Assembly (NCBI RefSeq): GCF_000494755.1
Contig: NC_022657.1
Coordinates: forward strand, 4,440,001-4,504,000
Length of the DNA: 64,000 bases
From: Amorphoplanes friuliensis DSM 7358
Lineage (GTDB): Bacteria > Actinomycetota > Actinomycetes > Mycobacteriales > Micromonosporaceae
Direction: 5' to 3'
Within the stretch, counting starts at the first letter, position 1. Each line of letters begins with the position of its first letter. Shown one piece after another: positions 7,849-16,591 of this stretch. The notes below the pieces were generated by a model. The model made no database searches, had not been told where the DNA came from, and saw only the letters and a list, made by a program, of their open reading frames with translations. Both the position numbers and the translations under genes were made by a program.

Positions 7849-8865
7849 TCAGGCGCACAGCCTGTCGAGGAGGTGCGCGGCCGGTCCGGGAGCGGCCGCG
7901 GCGAAGGCGGTGCCGGCCCACAGGTTCAGGGCCTCCGCATCGCCGCGCGCCGCGGCCGCCGCACGGATCGGCGCGGTGAGGTGGTGGATCGCCGGATACC
8001 CCACGGGTGCGCTCGCGGAGTAGGTGTCGGTGAAGCGGTTGCGCAGCGCGCGGGCGGGCTGGCCGGTGAACGCCCGCGTCACGACGGTCGCCGTGTGGCG
8101 GCCGGACAGCATCGCCTCCCGCTGCGGTGCTCGTGTCCCGGCCTCGTCGGCGAGCAGGAACGCCGTACCGGCCTGCACCGCGATCGCGCCCGCGGTGAGC
8201 AGGGCCCGGACGTCGGCCGCGGTTCCGGTGCCGCCCGCGGCGACCACCGGCACGCCGGACACGGCGAGGATCTCCGGGAGCAGGCCGGTGGCCACGGACG
8301 TGCCCCGGTACTCGCGGGGATCCGTGGTCGCCGCGTGCCCGCCGGCGGTCCCGGCCTGGGCGATCAGCAGGTCCGGCCCGGCGGCCAGGGCCCGGCGCGC
8401 CTCGTCCACGCCGGTCACGGTGATCAGCACGGTCGAGCCCGCGTCCCGCAGCGCCCGGACCACACCCCTGTCCGGTACGCCGAAAGTAAAGCTCACCAGT
8501 GGCACCGCGGCGGACACGGCGATCTCCACCTTGGCGGCGAAGTGGTCGTCGTCGGCCCCGCGGATCGCCGGCAGCTCGACGCCGTACCGGTCGGCCTCGG
8601 GCTGCAGCTCACGCCGGTACCGCTCGATCGGCGCCGGGTCGTCGAGCCGCGGCATCGGCACGAAGATGTTCAGGCCGTACGGGACGCCGGCGGCCCGCAG
8701 CGTGCCGACCTCGGCCTCGACCACCTCCGGGGTCTTGTACCCCGCGGCAAGGAATCCAGTGGCACCGGCGTCCGCCGCGGCCCGCACGAGGGCGGTGGTC
8801 GACGGCCCGCCGGCCATCGGCGCGACGAGGACCGGCCGGGCGAGATCGGGCAGCATGCCCGTCAT
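7849..8865 (-). CDS. Nitronate monooxygenase family flavoprotein
   Basis: 338 aa, FMN-binding TIM barrel. Seen: LVAPMAGGPSTTALVRAAAD at the N-terminus, LLIAQAGTAGGHAATTDPR (the GGHA segment carries the conserved His), VPVVAAGGTGTAADV and the FMN phosphate-binding stretch near AVQAGTAFLLADEAG. The family oxidises alkyl nitronates such as propionate-3-nitronate, although many members have other substrates. It begins only 6 nt after the stop of the upstream substrate-binding protein gene, so the two are probably co-transcribed, an unusual pairing. Confidence 0.88.
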   Translation of the reverse strand: MTGMLPDLARPVLVAPMAGGPSTTALVRAAADAGATGFLAAGYKTPEVVEAEVGTLRAAGVPYGLNIFVPMPRLDDPAPIERYRRELQPEADRYGVELPAIRGADDDHFAAKVEIAVSAAVPLVSFTFGVPDRGVVRALRDAGSTVLITVTGVDEARRALAAGPDLLIAQAGTAGGHAATTDPREYRGTSVATGLLPEILAVSGVPVVAAGGTGTAADVRALLTAGAIAVQAGTAFLLADEAGTRAPQREAMLSGRHTATVVTRAFTGQPARALRNRFTDTYSASAPVGYPAIHHLTAPIRAAAAARGDAEALNLWAGTAFAAAAPGPAAHLLDRLCA

Positions 8866-8871
8866 TGTCGC

Positions 8872-10029
8872 TCAGCCGGCCGTGGGCTCCAGCTCGAAGG
8901 TGTCACCGGCCGCGCGCAGCAGCAGGAACTTCGGCGTGACGCGGGTGCCGTCGGGGTGGAAGCTCATCGGCCCGGACATCGACGTCATGTCGGTCGTGCT
9001 GATCGCCTTGCGGATCGCCTCGTGGTCGAGGCTGCCGGCCCGCTTGATCGCGTCCAGCGCCACGTTCACCGCGTCGTACGCCTCGACCGTCGACGGGCCC
9101 GGCGCGGTGCCGTTCGCCGCGCGGTACCGGGCCGACCAGTCCGCCAGTTCGGGCATGAACTCGGGGAAGAGCAACGCGGTCCCGTACACGTCCTTGCTCT
9201 GGGCCGGCGTGAGGTTCGCCAGCAGCGGGCCGTCGGTCGCGCCGTCACCGACCGCGATCCGGCCGCGGAAGCCCTCGTCCCGCAGGTCCTTGATCAGCTG
9301 GTTCGCCTCGGCGTAGTACCCGGTGAAGTAGACCGTATCGGCCTTCCCGGCGATGACCGACGCCGCGATGCGGGTGTAACTCGGCGCCCCCTGGCTCAGC
9401 TCCAGCTCGTCCGTGACGGTGAGGCCGCCGACGCGTTTCGCGGCGGTCACCGTCGACTGGGCGAGGGTGATCGGGAAGCTCGTCCCGTCGTGCACGACCG
9501 CCAGCTTCTTGCCACCCAGCTTCTTGAACCAGTCGACGGCGAAGTCCGCCTCGGCGGTGACCGTGCCGCAGACCAGGAAAACGCTGTCGTAGCCCGGGCT
9601 GAGCAGATCCGTGGAGTTCGACTGCGCCACGATCATCGGCACCTGCGCGTCCCGGAAGATCTTCAGGGTCGGCACCGTGGCACTGCTGCAATAGCCGCCG
9701 ACCGACACGGCGATGTCCTTGCCGACCAGCGTCCGGGCGGCGGTGACGGCGGTGCCCGGATCGCAGGCGTCGTCACCGACGACCAGCTCGATCTGCCGGC
9801 CCAGCACACCACCGGCCTTGTTGGCCTCGCTGACAGCCAGCTGGGCGGCCTTCACCATGGCCTCGCCGGAGGGACTGCTGCGCCCGGTGAGAGGCACGAG
9901 GGTGCCGAGGCGGATGACGTCCGGAGCGGCAGCAGGTGCCGTTGCGGGGTCGTCGGCGCCGCCGCACCCGGCCAGCGCGGCCAGGACGACTGCCACCGCG
10001 GCAGAGGAAAGCAAGTGACGGCTGCGCAT
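8872..10029 (-). CDS. Branched-chain-type ABC substrate-binding lipoprotein (orphan)
   Basis: 385 aa from ATG 10029 (Shine-Dalgarno AAAGGTGG just upstream). The signal ends in lipobox LAALAGC. The mature protein is a type 1 periplasmic-binding fold of the LivJ family: IRLGTLVPLTGRSSPSGEAM, LVVGDDACDPGTAVTAARTL, then AVSVGGYCSSATVPTLK and VYFTGYYAEANQLIKDL. It should bind an amino acid or similar small ligand outside the cell. No LivH/M/G/F genes are next to it; the downstream gene is a nitronate monooxygenase. Either the transporter parts are elsewhere, or this protein works as a sensor. Confidence 0.85.
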   Translation of the reverse strand: MRSRHLLSSAAVAVVLAALAGCGGADDPATAPAAAPDVIRLGTLVPLTGRSSPSGEAMVKAAQLAVSEANKAGGVLGRQIELVVGDDACDPGTAVTAARTLVGKDIAVSVGGYCSSATVPTLKIFRDAQVPMIVAQSNSTDLLSPGYDSVFLVCGTVTAEADFAVDWFKKLGGKKLAVVHDGTSFPITLAQSTVTAAKRVGGLTVTDELELSQGAPSYTRIAASVIAGKADTVYFTGYYAEANQLIKDLRDEGFRGRIAVGDGATDGPLLANLTPAQSKDVYGTALLFPEFMPELADWSARYRAANGTAPGPSTVEAYDAVNVALDAIKRAGSLDHEAIRKAISTTDMTSMSGPMSFHPDGTRVTPKFLLLRAAGDTFELEPTAG

Positions 10030-10127
10030 GCGACCACCTTTCGGGCTCAGTGGTCCCATCGGTCCCCGCGCCTGCCACCTGAGCCCGTTCGGCTTCACCA
10101 CCGCCTTCCGCTGCCGAAGGTAGGGCT

Positions 10128-12086
10128 GTGATCAAGCGCATCCGGGGACGCAGTGTGGCGACCACCGCCGCCCTGGCCGGAGTACTGCTCGCGCTGGCCG
10201 CGTACGTGATCCAGGGGACCGTGCACACCACCCGGGCGACCGAGCAGCAGAGCCGCGCGCTGGTGGTCGACTCGCTGTTCTCCGAGGCCCGGATCGCGAT
10301 CGCGATGCAGGAGGTGAACCTGAGGCACTACCAGGTCGAACCGTCGGTCGCCGTCAAACAGCGCTTCGACCAGGTCGTCCGGACCGCGAACGACACCCTC
10401 GCGCAGATCGTCGCGGGTGACGACGGCGCGGCGCGGGCCGACGCGCTGCGGCTGCGCGAGGAGCAACTCGCCTATCAGGCCCTCGCCGAGCGGCTGATCG
10501 TGCTCATCGCCGACAGCGACCCCGCGCACAGCCAGCTGGACCGGCTCGAGGTCACCCCGGCCTTCTACACGCTTCAGGACGACGTCGACACGGTGGCGCG
10601 GGCCTACCACGATGCCGCGCAGCTGCAGGTGGCGGCGCTGCGGCAGACCCAGGTGCGGCTGCTGGTGGGTACCTCGGTGGGCTTCGGGGCCGGGCTCTTC
10701 CTGGTCGGGATGATCCTGCGCCTGGTGCTGGGGTACCAGCGCCGGCTGGTCGACCAGGCCACGGAGAGCCGGCACCTGGCCCTGCACGACCCGCTGACCG
10801 GCCTGGCCAACCGCACGCTCTTCACCCAGCGCCTCGCCGCCGCCCTCGAGAACGTGGACGACGGGCAGGTCGCCCTGATGGTCGTCGACCTCAACGGCTT
10901 CAAGGCCGTCAACGACACGATGGGTCACCACGCCGGCGACCGGGTCTTGATCGAGTCCGGACGACGGCTGACGGCCGGTGTCGGCGCGGACGGTGTGGTC
11001 GCCCGGCTCGGCGGTGACGAGTTCGCGGTGCTGCTCCCGCGGGTCAGCGGCATCCCCGCGGCCTCCGCGCTGGCCGAGCACCTGGTCGGCGAGCTGCGCC
11101 GGGACTTCGCCCTGGACGACGGCCCGGCGGCGATCAGCGGCAGCCTCGGCATCGCGCTCGGCCCGATGCACGGCGGCGCCGACGAGCTCTTCCGGCACGC
11201 CGACGCGGCCATGTACCGCGCGAAGAGCAACGGCGGCGGTGTCGCCGTCTACGACGCCGGCGCGGACGCCGAGATGCCCGACCGCATGCAGCTCTTCGCC
11301 GACCTGCGGGCCCTGCTCGACGGTGGAGACCCCCACGGTCAGCTGCGGCTCTACTACCAGCCCCAGGTACGCCTGAGCGACGGCGCCGTGACGTCCGTGG
11401 AGGCGCTGGTCCGCTGGCTGCACCCGGAGCGTGGCCTGCTCATGCCGGGCACGTTCCTCCCGATCGCCGAACGTGGCGGTCTCGAGGTCCGCCTGACCTA
11501 CCACCTGCTCGGTGTGGCTGTCCGCCAGGCCGCGGAGTGGCTGCGTGAGGACCGGCCGCTGAGCGTCTCGGTCAACGTGTCACCGGGCTGCCTGATCGAT
11601 CCGGGCTTCGTGGCCCGGGTGCTGGCCGCGGCCGGCGAGGCCGGGCTCCCGCCGCACCTGCTGTGCCTGGAACTCACCGAGACCAGCATCATGGCCGACC
11701 CGGACCGGGCGGTCCGCGCCCTGCACGAGGTCCGTGAGCACGGCATCAGCGTCTCCGTCGACGACTTCGGCACCGGTTTCAGCTCGCTGTCCCAGCTGCG
11801 CCGGGTCCCGGCCGACGAACTGAAGGTCGACCGCACCTTCGTCCGCGATCTGACCGCCGGCACCCCGGACGCGGTCATGGTGCGAAGCGCGATCGAGCTC
11901 GGCCACAACCTCGGGCTCTCCGTGGTCGCCGAGGGTGTCGAGGACGAGGAGGCCCTGCTGCGGCTGCGCGAGATGAACTGCGAGTACGCCCAGGGCTACG
12001 TCCTGAGCCACCCGGTCCCCGCGGACAAGCTCAGGGACGCCTGCGACCGGGCGCAGGCCGTGGTCACCGCGGTGCTGGTGGCCTGA
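10128..12086 (+). CDS. Membrane GGDEF-EAL c-di-GMP turnover protein
   Basis: 652 aa from GTG 10128 with GAAGG 6 nt upstream. TM1 is near residues 10-28 and TM2 near 180-205; between them is a helical extracytoplasmic sensor of about 150 residues. The GGDEF domain has an intact active-site motif at residues 295-299 (ARLGGDEFAVLL) but no RxxD inhibitory site five residues before it. The EAL domain starts near 395 with EAL at 425-427, ELTETSIMADP and DDFGTGFSSLS, all consistent with active phosphodiesterase. It could make and break c-di-GMP. It is transcribed divergently from the binding-protein/monooxygenase pair. Confidence 0.92.
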   Translation: MIKRIRGRSVATTAALAGVLLALAAYVIQGTVHTTRATEQQSRALVVDSLFSEARIAIAMQEVNLRHYQVEPSVAVKQRFDQVVRTANDTLAQIVAGDDGAARADALRLREEQLAYQALAERLIVLIADSDPAHSQLDRLEVTPAFYTLQDDVDTVARAYHDAAQLQVAALRQTQVRLLVGTSVGFGAGLFLVGMILRLVLGYQRRLVDQATESRHLALHDPLTGLANRTLFTQRLAAALENVDDGQVALMVVDLNGFKAVNDTMGHHAGDRVLIESGRRLTAGVGADGVVARLGGDEFAVLLPRVSGIPAASALAEHLVGELRRDFALDDGPAAISGSLGIALGPMHGGADELFRHADAAMYRAKSNGGGVAVYDAGADAEMPDRMQLFADLRALLDGGDPHGQLRLYYQPQVRLSDGAVTSVEALVRWLHPERGLLMPGTFLPIAERGGLEVRLTYHLLGVAVRQAAEWLREDRPLSVSVNVSPGCLIDPGFVARVLAAAGEAGLPPHLLCLELTETSIMADPDRAVRALHEVREHGISVSVDDFGTGFSSLSQLRRVPADELKVDRTFVRDLTAGTPDAVMVRSAIELGHNLGLSVVAEGVEDEEALLRLREMNCEYAQGYVLSHPVPADKLRDACDRAQAVVTAVLVA

Positions 12087-12104
12087 TCTTCCTGGCGGTG
12101 CAGG

Positions 12105-12149
12105 CCGGCTCCCCGGCGGGCGGCGCGGTGACCGCCGCCGGGGAGCCGG
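12105..12149. terminator. Bidirectional terminator, GGDEF-EAL / catalase
   Basis: CCGGCTCCCCGGCGG (12105-12119) pairs perfectly over 15 bp with CCGCCGGGGAGCCGG (12135-12149), leaving a 15-nt loop. It sits exactly between two convergent genes and can serve both. No U-tract. Confidence 0.8.
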
Positions 12150-12153
12150 TGGG

Positions 12154-14253
12154 TCAGCTGCTCATGACCAGTTCGGCCCGTTCCCAGGCGCGGTGCAGGC
12201 CCAGCGCGGTGGTGAGCTGCTTGCGGTAGGCGGCGGTCATGCCGTCCGCGAGCAGGACGCCGGGTGCTCCGGTGTCGATGCCGGCGGTCCGCAGCGCCTC
12301 GGCGCCGTCGCCCCAGGCGCCGATGGCCTTCGCGTGCCGGAAGGCCTCCTGCAGCAGGACGGTCAGCTTGATGTCCTTGAGGTTGCCGGCACCACCGGCG
12401 ATCAGCAGCGCGTCGAACTCGATCGAGCGTGTGGTCAGGAACGTGCGCTCGATGATCTCCTCACGGGTGCCCTTCCTGAGAGTGCCGCCGATCGGGGAGA
12501 TCACCCGCAGGACCGCACCCTCCGCCGTCAGAGCCGCACGCAGCTTGGCGATCCCGGCCAGGTCGGCGCCGGGACCGGCGACCACACCGACCACGCGGCC
12601 GGCGATGGGGCCCGGCACACCGGTGATCTGCGAGAGCGCCGGGGAAGGCCGGACATCGGTGGCGGGCGTGCCCTGCGGCGCCGGCAGGCCGAGACCGGCG
12701 GCCACCTGGGCACACAGGTCGGTGTCGACCTCGGCCAGCACGGTCAGCATCCGTTCCCGGATGGGCTGCTCGTAGACCTTGCCCAGTTCGAAGGTGAACG
12801 CCTCGATCAGGTGGACCTTCTCGATCCCGCTCATGCTGGCGTAGAACATGGTCGCCTGCGAGAAGTGGTCGTCGAACGAGACCGGGTTGGCGCGGACCTT
12901 GGGCCCCTCGACCAGGCGCGGCACCTGGACGTAGCCGCCCTCGGGCCGCGGACCTTCGGTGCCGGCCAGGGAGTTGGGCAGGTACGGGGCGATCCCGCGG
13001 TGCACCACCGCCTGGTGCATGCCGTCCCGGAGATTGTCGTTGACCGGGGCGTGCGGGCGGTTGATCGGCAGCTGCGCGAAGTTCGGGCCGCCGAGCCGGG
13101 TCAGCTGCGTGTCGAGGTACGAGAACATGCGCGCCTGCATCAGCGGATCGTTGGTGATCTCGATGCCCGGCACCAGGTGCCCGGTGTGGAAGGCCACCTG
13201 CTCCGTCTCGGCGAAGTAGTTGTCCGGGTTGCGGTTCAGCGTGAGCAGTCCCAGGGGCTGCACCGGCGCCAGTTCCTCCGGGACGATCTTCGTCGGGTCG
13301 AGCAGGTCGATGCCCTCGAAGGTCTCCTCGTCGCTGTCCGGGAACACCTGGACGCCCAGCTCGTACTCGAAGAAGGCGCCGGCGTCGATGCCGTCCGCGA
13401 GGTCACGCCGGTGGAAGTCCGGATCCGTACCGGCAGCCAGCTGTGCCTCCTCCCAGACGAGCGAGTGCACCCCGGCGACCGGCTTCCAGTGGAACTTGAC
13501 CAGGTGCGTGCCGCCGTCCGCGTCGACGAGGCGGAACGTGTGCACCCCGAAGCCCTCCATCGTGCGGTACGACCGCGGGATGCCCCGGTCGGACATCGCC
13601 CACATGACGTGGTGGGTCGCCTCGGTGTGCAGCGAGACGAAGTCCCAGAACGTGTCGTGCGCGGACTGCGCCTGGGGGATCTCCCGGTCCGGATGGGGCT
13701 TGCCGGCGTGGATGATGTCGGGGAACTTGATGCCGTCCTGGATGAAGAAGACCGGCATGTTGTTGCCGACCAGGTCGACGTTGCCCTCGTCGGTGTAGAA
13801 CTTCACCGCGAAGCCGCGCACGTCCCGCACGGTGTCGGCGGAGCCGCGCGAGCCCAGCACGGTCGAGAAACGCACGAAGACCGGCGTCTCCTTGCCCTCC
13901 TCGGCCAGGAAACGCGCCTTGGTGACCGAGGCCGCGCTGCCGTACGCCTTGAAGACGCCGTGCGCGGCCGCACCACGGGCGTGCACCACACGCTCCGGGA
14001 TGCGTTCGTGGTCGAAGTGGGTGATCTTCTCGCGGAGGTGGAAGTCCTCGAGCAGCGACGGTCCGCGTGGCCCGGCCTTGAGCGAGTGGTCGGTGTCGCC
14101 GATCCGCAGTCCCTCGGCCGTGGTCAGGAACTCCCCGCTCTGCAGCCCCTGCTCGGGCGCCAGGGCGCCGGCCAGCGGTGTGGTCCCGGCCGGATCCTTC
14201 TCCGCCGGTGCCGGGGTGGTGGGCTGCGACTTGCGCGGGCGCTTCACTGCCAT
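12154..14253 (-). CDS. katE: Large-subunit clade-2 catalase (KatE/HPII type)
   Basis: 699 aa from ATG 14253. Length and layout match the large catalases: an N-terminal extension, a heme catalase core and a C-terminal DJ-1/PfpI-like domain (about 540-699, [34 protein letters not shown]). Active-site His is in [14 protein letters not shown], Asn in [14 protein letters not shown], and the proximal Tyr in [20 protein letters not shown]. It destroys hydrogen peroxide in the cytosol. The frame stays open far upstream, but that is antisense-free high-GC read-through; the [10 protein letters not shown] start is typical for this family. The alpha/beta hydrolase gene lies 77 nt upstream on the same strand. 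Confidence 0.95.
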   Translation of the reverse strand: MAVKRPRKSQPTTPAPAEKDPAGTTPLAGALAPEQGLQSGEFLTTAEGLRIGDTDHSLKAGPRGPSLLEDFHLREKITHFDHERIPERVVHARGAAAHGVFKAYGSAASVTKARFLAEEGKETPVFVRFSTVLGSRGSADTVRDVRGFAVKFYTDEGNVDLVGNNMPVFFIQDGIKFPDIIHAGKPHPDREIPQAQSAHDTFWDFVSLHTEATHHVMWAMSDRGIPRSYRTMEGFGVHTFRLVDADGGTHLVKFHWKPVAGVHSLVWEEAQLAAGTDPDFHRRDLADGIDAGAFFEYELGVQVFPDSDEETFEGIDLLDPTKIVPEELAPVQPLGLLTLNRNPDNYFAETEQVAFHTGHLVPGIEITNDPLMQARMFSYLDTQLTRLGGPNFAQLPINRPHAPVNDNLRDGMHQAVVHRGIAPYLPNSLAGTEGPRPEGGYVQVPRLVEGPKVRANPVSFDDHFSQATMFYASMSGIEKVHLIEAFTFELGKVYEQPIRERMLTVLAEVDTDLCAQVAAGLGLPAPQGTPATDVRPSPALSQITGVPGPIAGRVVGVVAGPGADLAGIAKLRAALTAEGAVLRVISPIGGTLRKGTREEIIERTFLTTRSIEFDALLIAGGAGNLKDIKLTVLLQEAFRHAKAIGAWGDGAEALRTAGIDTGAPGVLLADGMTAAYRKQLTTALGLHRAWERAELVMSS

Positions 14254-14330
14254 GAACGGGGTCCTCGTCTCCAGGTGGGCATGCTCCTCCGGGGTGCCCT
14301 GCGCGATACGCCCCAAACGCCAGGAGATGA

Positions 14331-15146
14331 TCAAACCGGCCGGGCCGGCCCACCCACGAAGGCGAGAGCTCTCGCCGCCACCTCGGTGCCGGCGGTGGTC
14401 ACCGCGTTGTGGGCGGCACCCGGGATCTCCCCGGTCGCACCCCGCGGTGCGAGCAGCCCGGCGTCGCGGGCCCAGCGGGGCGGGACGATCGGGTCGTGCT
14501 CGCCGCGCAGCACCAGGACCGGCTGGGTCACGAGCGGCAGCCGCTGCTCGATCCGGTGGCGCACCGACAGCCGCAGGGTGGTGAGCACCCGGCGGATTCC
14601 CGCGTCGCGGACGTCGGCCGCGATGAGGGCCGCCTGACGCGGATCCTCGCGGGTCAGATCGAGCAGCCAGCGCCCGGCCTGTCCGGCGGAGGTCGGCGCG
14701 TCCGGATCGACGGTCGGCCCGACCAGGACCAGCGCCGCGACCAGGTCGGGCCGCCGGATCGCCAGTTCGACCGCGACCTGGCACCCGAACGAGTTCGCCA
14801 GCACGGAGGCCGGGCCGATGCCCTCGGCGTCGAGCCAGGCCGCGATCACCCGGCTGTGGCCGACCACGTCGAGCACCGGCCGCGGTTTGACCGACAGCCC
14901 GAAGCCCACCAGGTCGGGGACGTGCACCGGACCGCCTTCCAGGGCCGCCGCGGTCGGCATCAGATAGCGGTGGGACACCGCGAGGCCGTGCAACAGCACC
15001 CAGGGGCGGCCGGTGGCCGCCGCCCTCGACCGGACGTGCAGGCGAAGGCCGGCGACCTCGACCCGGCGGCTGACGAAGCCCTGCGCCGGTCGTGGTGCCG
15101 CGGCGGCCAGCCGTCGCTGGGACGTGGTCATCAGGGCCGGGGACAT
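14331..15146 (-). CDS. Alpha/beta hydrolase
   Basis: 271 aa. Oxyanion region WVLLHGLAVSHRYLMP, nucleophile elbow SVLANSFGCQVAVELA (Ser flanked by small residues; the usual first Gly is Ala), acid LRGEHDPIVPP and His GAAHNAVTTAG complete the catalytic triad. A cap domain lies around residues 150-205. No signal peptide; cytosolic. It starts 9 nt after the SGNH hydrolase gene and may be in one operon with it and the catalase. A second ATG at 15131 is an alternative start. Substrate not predictable. Confidence 0.85.
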   Translation of the reverse strand: MSPALMTTSQRRLAAAAPRPAQGFVSRRVEVAGLRLHVRSRAAATGRPWVLLHGLAVSHRYLMPTAAALEGGPVHVPDLVGFGLSVKPRPVLDVVGHSRVIAAWLDAEGIGPASVLANSFGCQVAVELAIRRPDLVAALVLVGPTVDPDAPTSAGQAGRWLLDLTREDPRQAALIAADVRDAGIRRVLTTLRLSVRHRIEQRLPLVTQPVLVLRGEHDPIVPPRWARDAGLLAPRGATGEIPGAAHNAVTTAGTEVAARALAFVGGPARPV

Positions 15147-15155
15147 GCGCGGGCA

Positions 15156-16346
15156 TTACCCCCGGCTGCTGCCGCCAACCACCTGGGCAGCGAAGGGGCC
15201 GCCGGCGGAGAAGGCGAGCCCGGCGAAGCGTTCACCGATGCGGCGGTGGGTCGCGGCGTCCGGGTGGAGGTCGTCGGGCAGGGGCAACTCGTCGGCGTCG
15301 GCCGGGCCGTAGAGGCCCAGACCGTCCAGGAAGTGCAGGTTCGGGTCGTCGGTGGCCCGCTCCGCGACGATCCGGGCGAGCTCCGCCCGGATGACCTTCA
15401 GGGTCAGCTTGCCGGCCGCGCGTTCGGCCGGATCGCCCGTGGCGCGGAAGTGGAGCTCGCCCCGGCTCATCGCCTCGACGTCCACGGCGGCGGGGCCGGG
15501 CGTGTCCTCGTGGATCGGGCACAGGATCGGCGAGACGACCAGCAGGGGAGTGGTGGGCTGCCCCTCCCGGATGGTGTCGAGGAACCCGTGGACCGCCGGC
15601 CCGAACGCCCGCAGGCGCATCACGTCCGCGTTCACGATGTTGATGCCGATCTTGAGGCTGATCAGGTCGGCGGGGGTGTCTCGCAGCGCCCGGGCGGTGA
15701 ACGGGTCGAGCAGGGCGCTGCCGCCCAGGCCGAGGTTGATCAGACTGACGCCGCCCAGCGAGGCGGCGATCGCCGGCCAGGTCGTGCTGGGACTGGCGGC
15801 GTTCGAGCCGTGGCTGATCGAGCTGCCGTGGTGCAACCAGACCCGGCCCTGCTCCTGGACGGGCTCCACGGGAGCATCCGTGCGCAACGCGACGAGCTCG
15901 GTGGTCTCGTTGTGCGGCAGCCAGATCTCGACCGTCTTGTCCTCGGCGGGCAGATCGGTGAAACGCACGGTGCCCACCGGCCCGGTACGCGACTCGGCCG
16001 CCCCGGTGGCCATGTCGATGACCAGGGTGTTGCCGCCGTCCACACTCGCCTGGCCGCTCAGCTTCCCGTCGACGACCAGGTCGTAGACGCCGTCGGGGCG
16101 CGGCGGTGCGCCCGCGTAGACGCGTCTGGTGGGCAGGGTGTCCAGCTCGACCGTGGTGGCCCGGGTCCGGAAGGCCAGGCGTACGCCGGAGGGCTGCGAC
16201 TCGGCCATGAGCAGTTGCGGGTCGGCGCACTGGGCCCGGGCCCGCGCGGGCAGCCGGTGCGGCAGCAGACCGTGTTCGGTCGGTTCCAGTTCGAGGGCGC
16301 CACGCACCAGGCCGGCGGTGAGCGGTGTGGTGATCAGGTCAGGCAT
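15156..16346 (-). CDS. SGNH/GDSL-family hydrolase
   Basis: 396 aa, Shine-Dalgarno GAGGAA upstream. The N-terminal 170 residues form a beta-rich domain (VRLAFRTRATTVELDTLPTR, VEIWLPHNETTELVALR), as in carbohydrate esterases with a jelly-roll front. The SGNH domain follows: WLHHGSSISHGSN (block I Ser), LGLGGSALLDPF (block II Gly), LKIGINIVNADV (block III Asn) and DDLHPDAATHRRIG (block V Asp/His). No signal peptide is seen, so it probably acts inside the cell, perhaps as an esterase on a sugar or lipid. It heads the minus-strand group 16346-12154. Confidence 0.85.
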   Translation of the reverse strand: MPDLITTPLTAGLVRGALELEPTEHGLLPHRLPARARAQCADPQLLMAESQPSGVRLAFRTRATTVELDTLPTRRVYAGAPPRPDGVYDLVVDGKLSGQASVDGGNTLVIDMATGAAESRTGPVGTVRFTDLPAEDKTVEIWLPHNETTELVALRTDAPVEPVQEQGRVWLHHGSSISHGSNAASPSTTWPAIAASLGGVSLINLGLGGSALLDPFTARALRDTPADLISLKIGINIVNADVMRLRAFGPAVHGFLDTIREGQPTTPLLVVSPILCPIHEDTPGPAAVDVEAMSRGELHFRATGDPAERAAGKLTLKVIRAELARIVAERATDDPNLHFLDGLGLYGPADADELPLPDDLHPDAATHRRIGERFAGLAFSAGGPFAAQVVGGSSRG

Positions 16347-16418
16347 GGGGAGTTCCTCGTGTAGGGGTCGGTCAGGGCGCGGGCCGGCTGCGGAACGCTA
16401 GCTACCTACTGTGCAGCG

Positions 16419-16433
16419 CCTAATGCATGTAGG
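16419..16433. promoter_or_regulatory. Palindrome in SGNH/metN intergenic region
   Basis: CCTA-N7-TAGG (16419-16433, around ATGCAT) lies in an AT-richer patch that also holds CTACCTAC (16402-16409) and AAGTAACTAAG (16435-16445). These look like repressor half-sites in the region from which the SGNH gene and metN diverge. No regulator is adjacent. The rest of the 241-nt gap has a 5-bp hairpin GCACC/GGTGC (16513-16527) but no riboswitch I can recognise. Confidence 0.35.
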
Positions 16434-16567
16434 CAAGTAACTAAGAAGTGATGGTTGGCACCACGGTGCTCGAGTCAGGCGGAACACCCGGTGACGGTCG
16501 TTACAAACGGAAGCACCCGGACGGTGCGGGACGCTAGGTTCGGTCGTCGTAATGCCCATCTGCTTCA

Positions 16568-16591
16568 TAGGATTAGACGGTGCGTTCGTGA
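16568..16591 (+). promoter_or_regulatory. metN promoter with possible three-codon leader ORF
   Basis: TAGGAT (16568-16573) is a good -10. Six nt later comes GTG CGT TCG TGA (16580-16591), a three-codon frame whose stop overlaps the metN GTG start (16588) as GTGA. Either this is a leaderless mini-ORF coupled to metN, or metN is simply translated from an 8-nt leader. No clear -35 element. Confidence 0.35.

Noticed and set aside
12154-15156. A 1000-codon open frame that would fuse the catalase to upstream sequence
   Set aside because: The upstream 300 codons are the alpha/beta hydrolase gene read in another frame; composition and the typical catalase start [10 protein letters not shown] place the true start at 14253.
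16448-16587. SAM riboswitch upstream of metN
   Set aside because: I looked for the conserved SAM-I and SAM-IV cores and found only short 5-bp hairpins.
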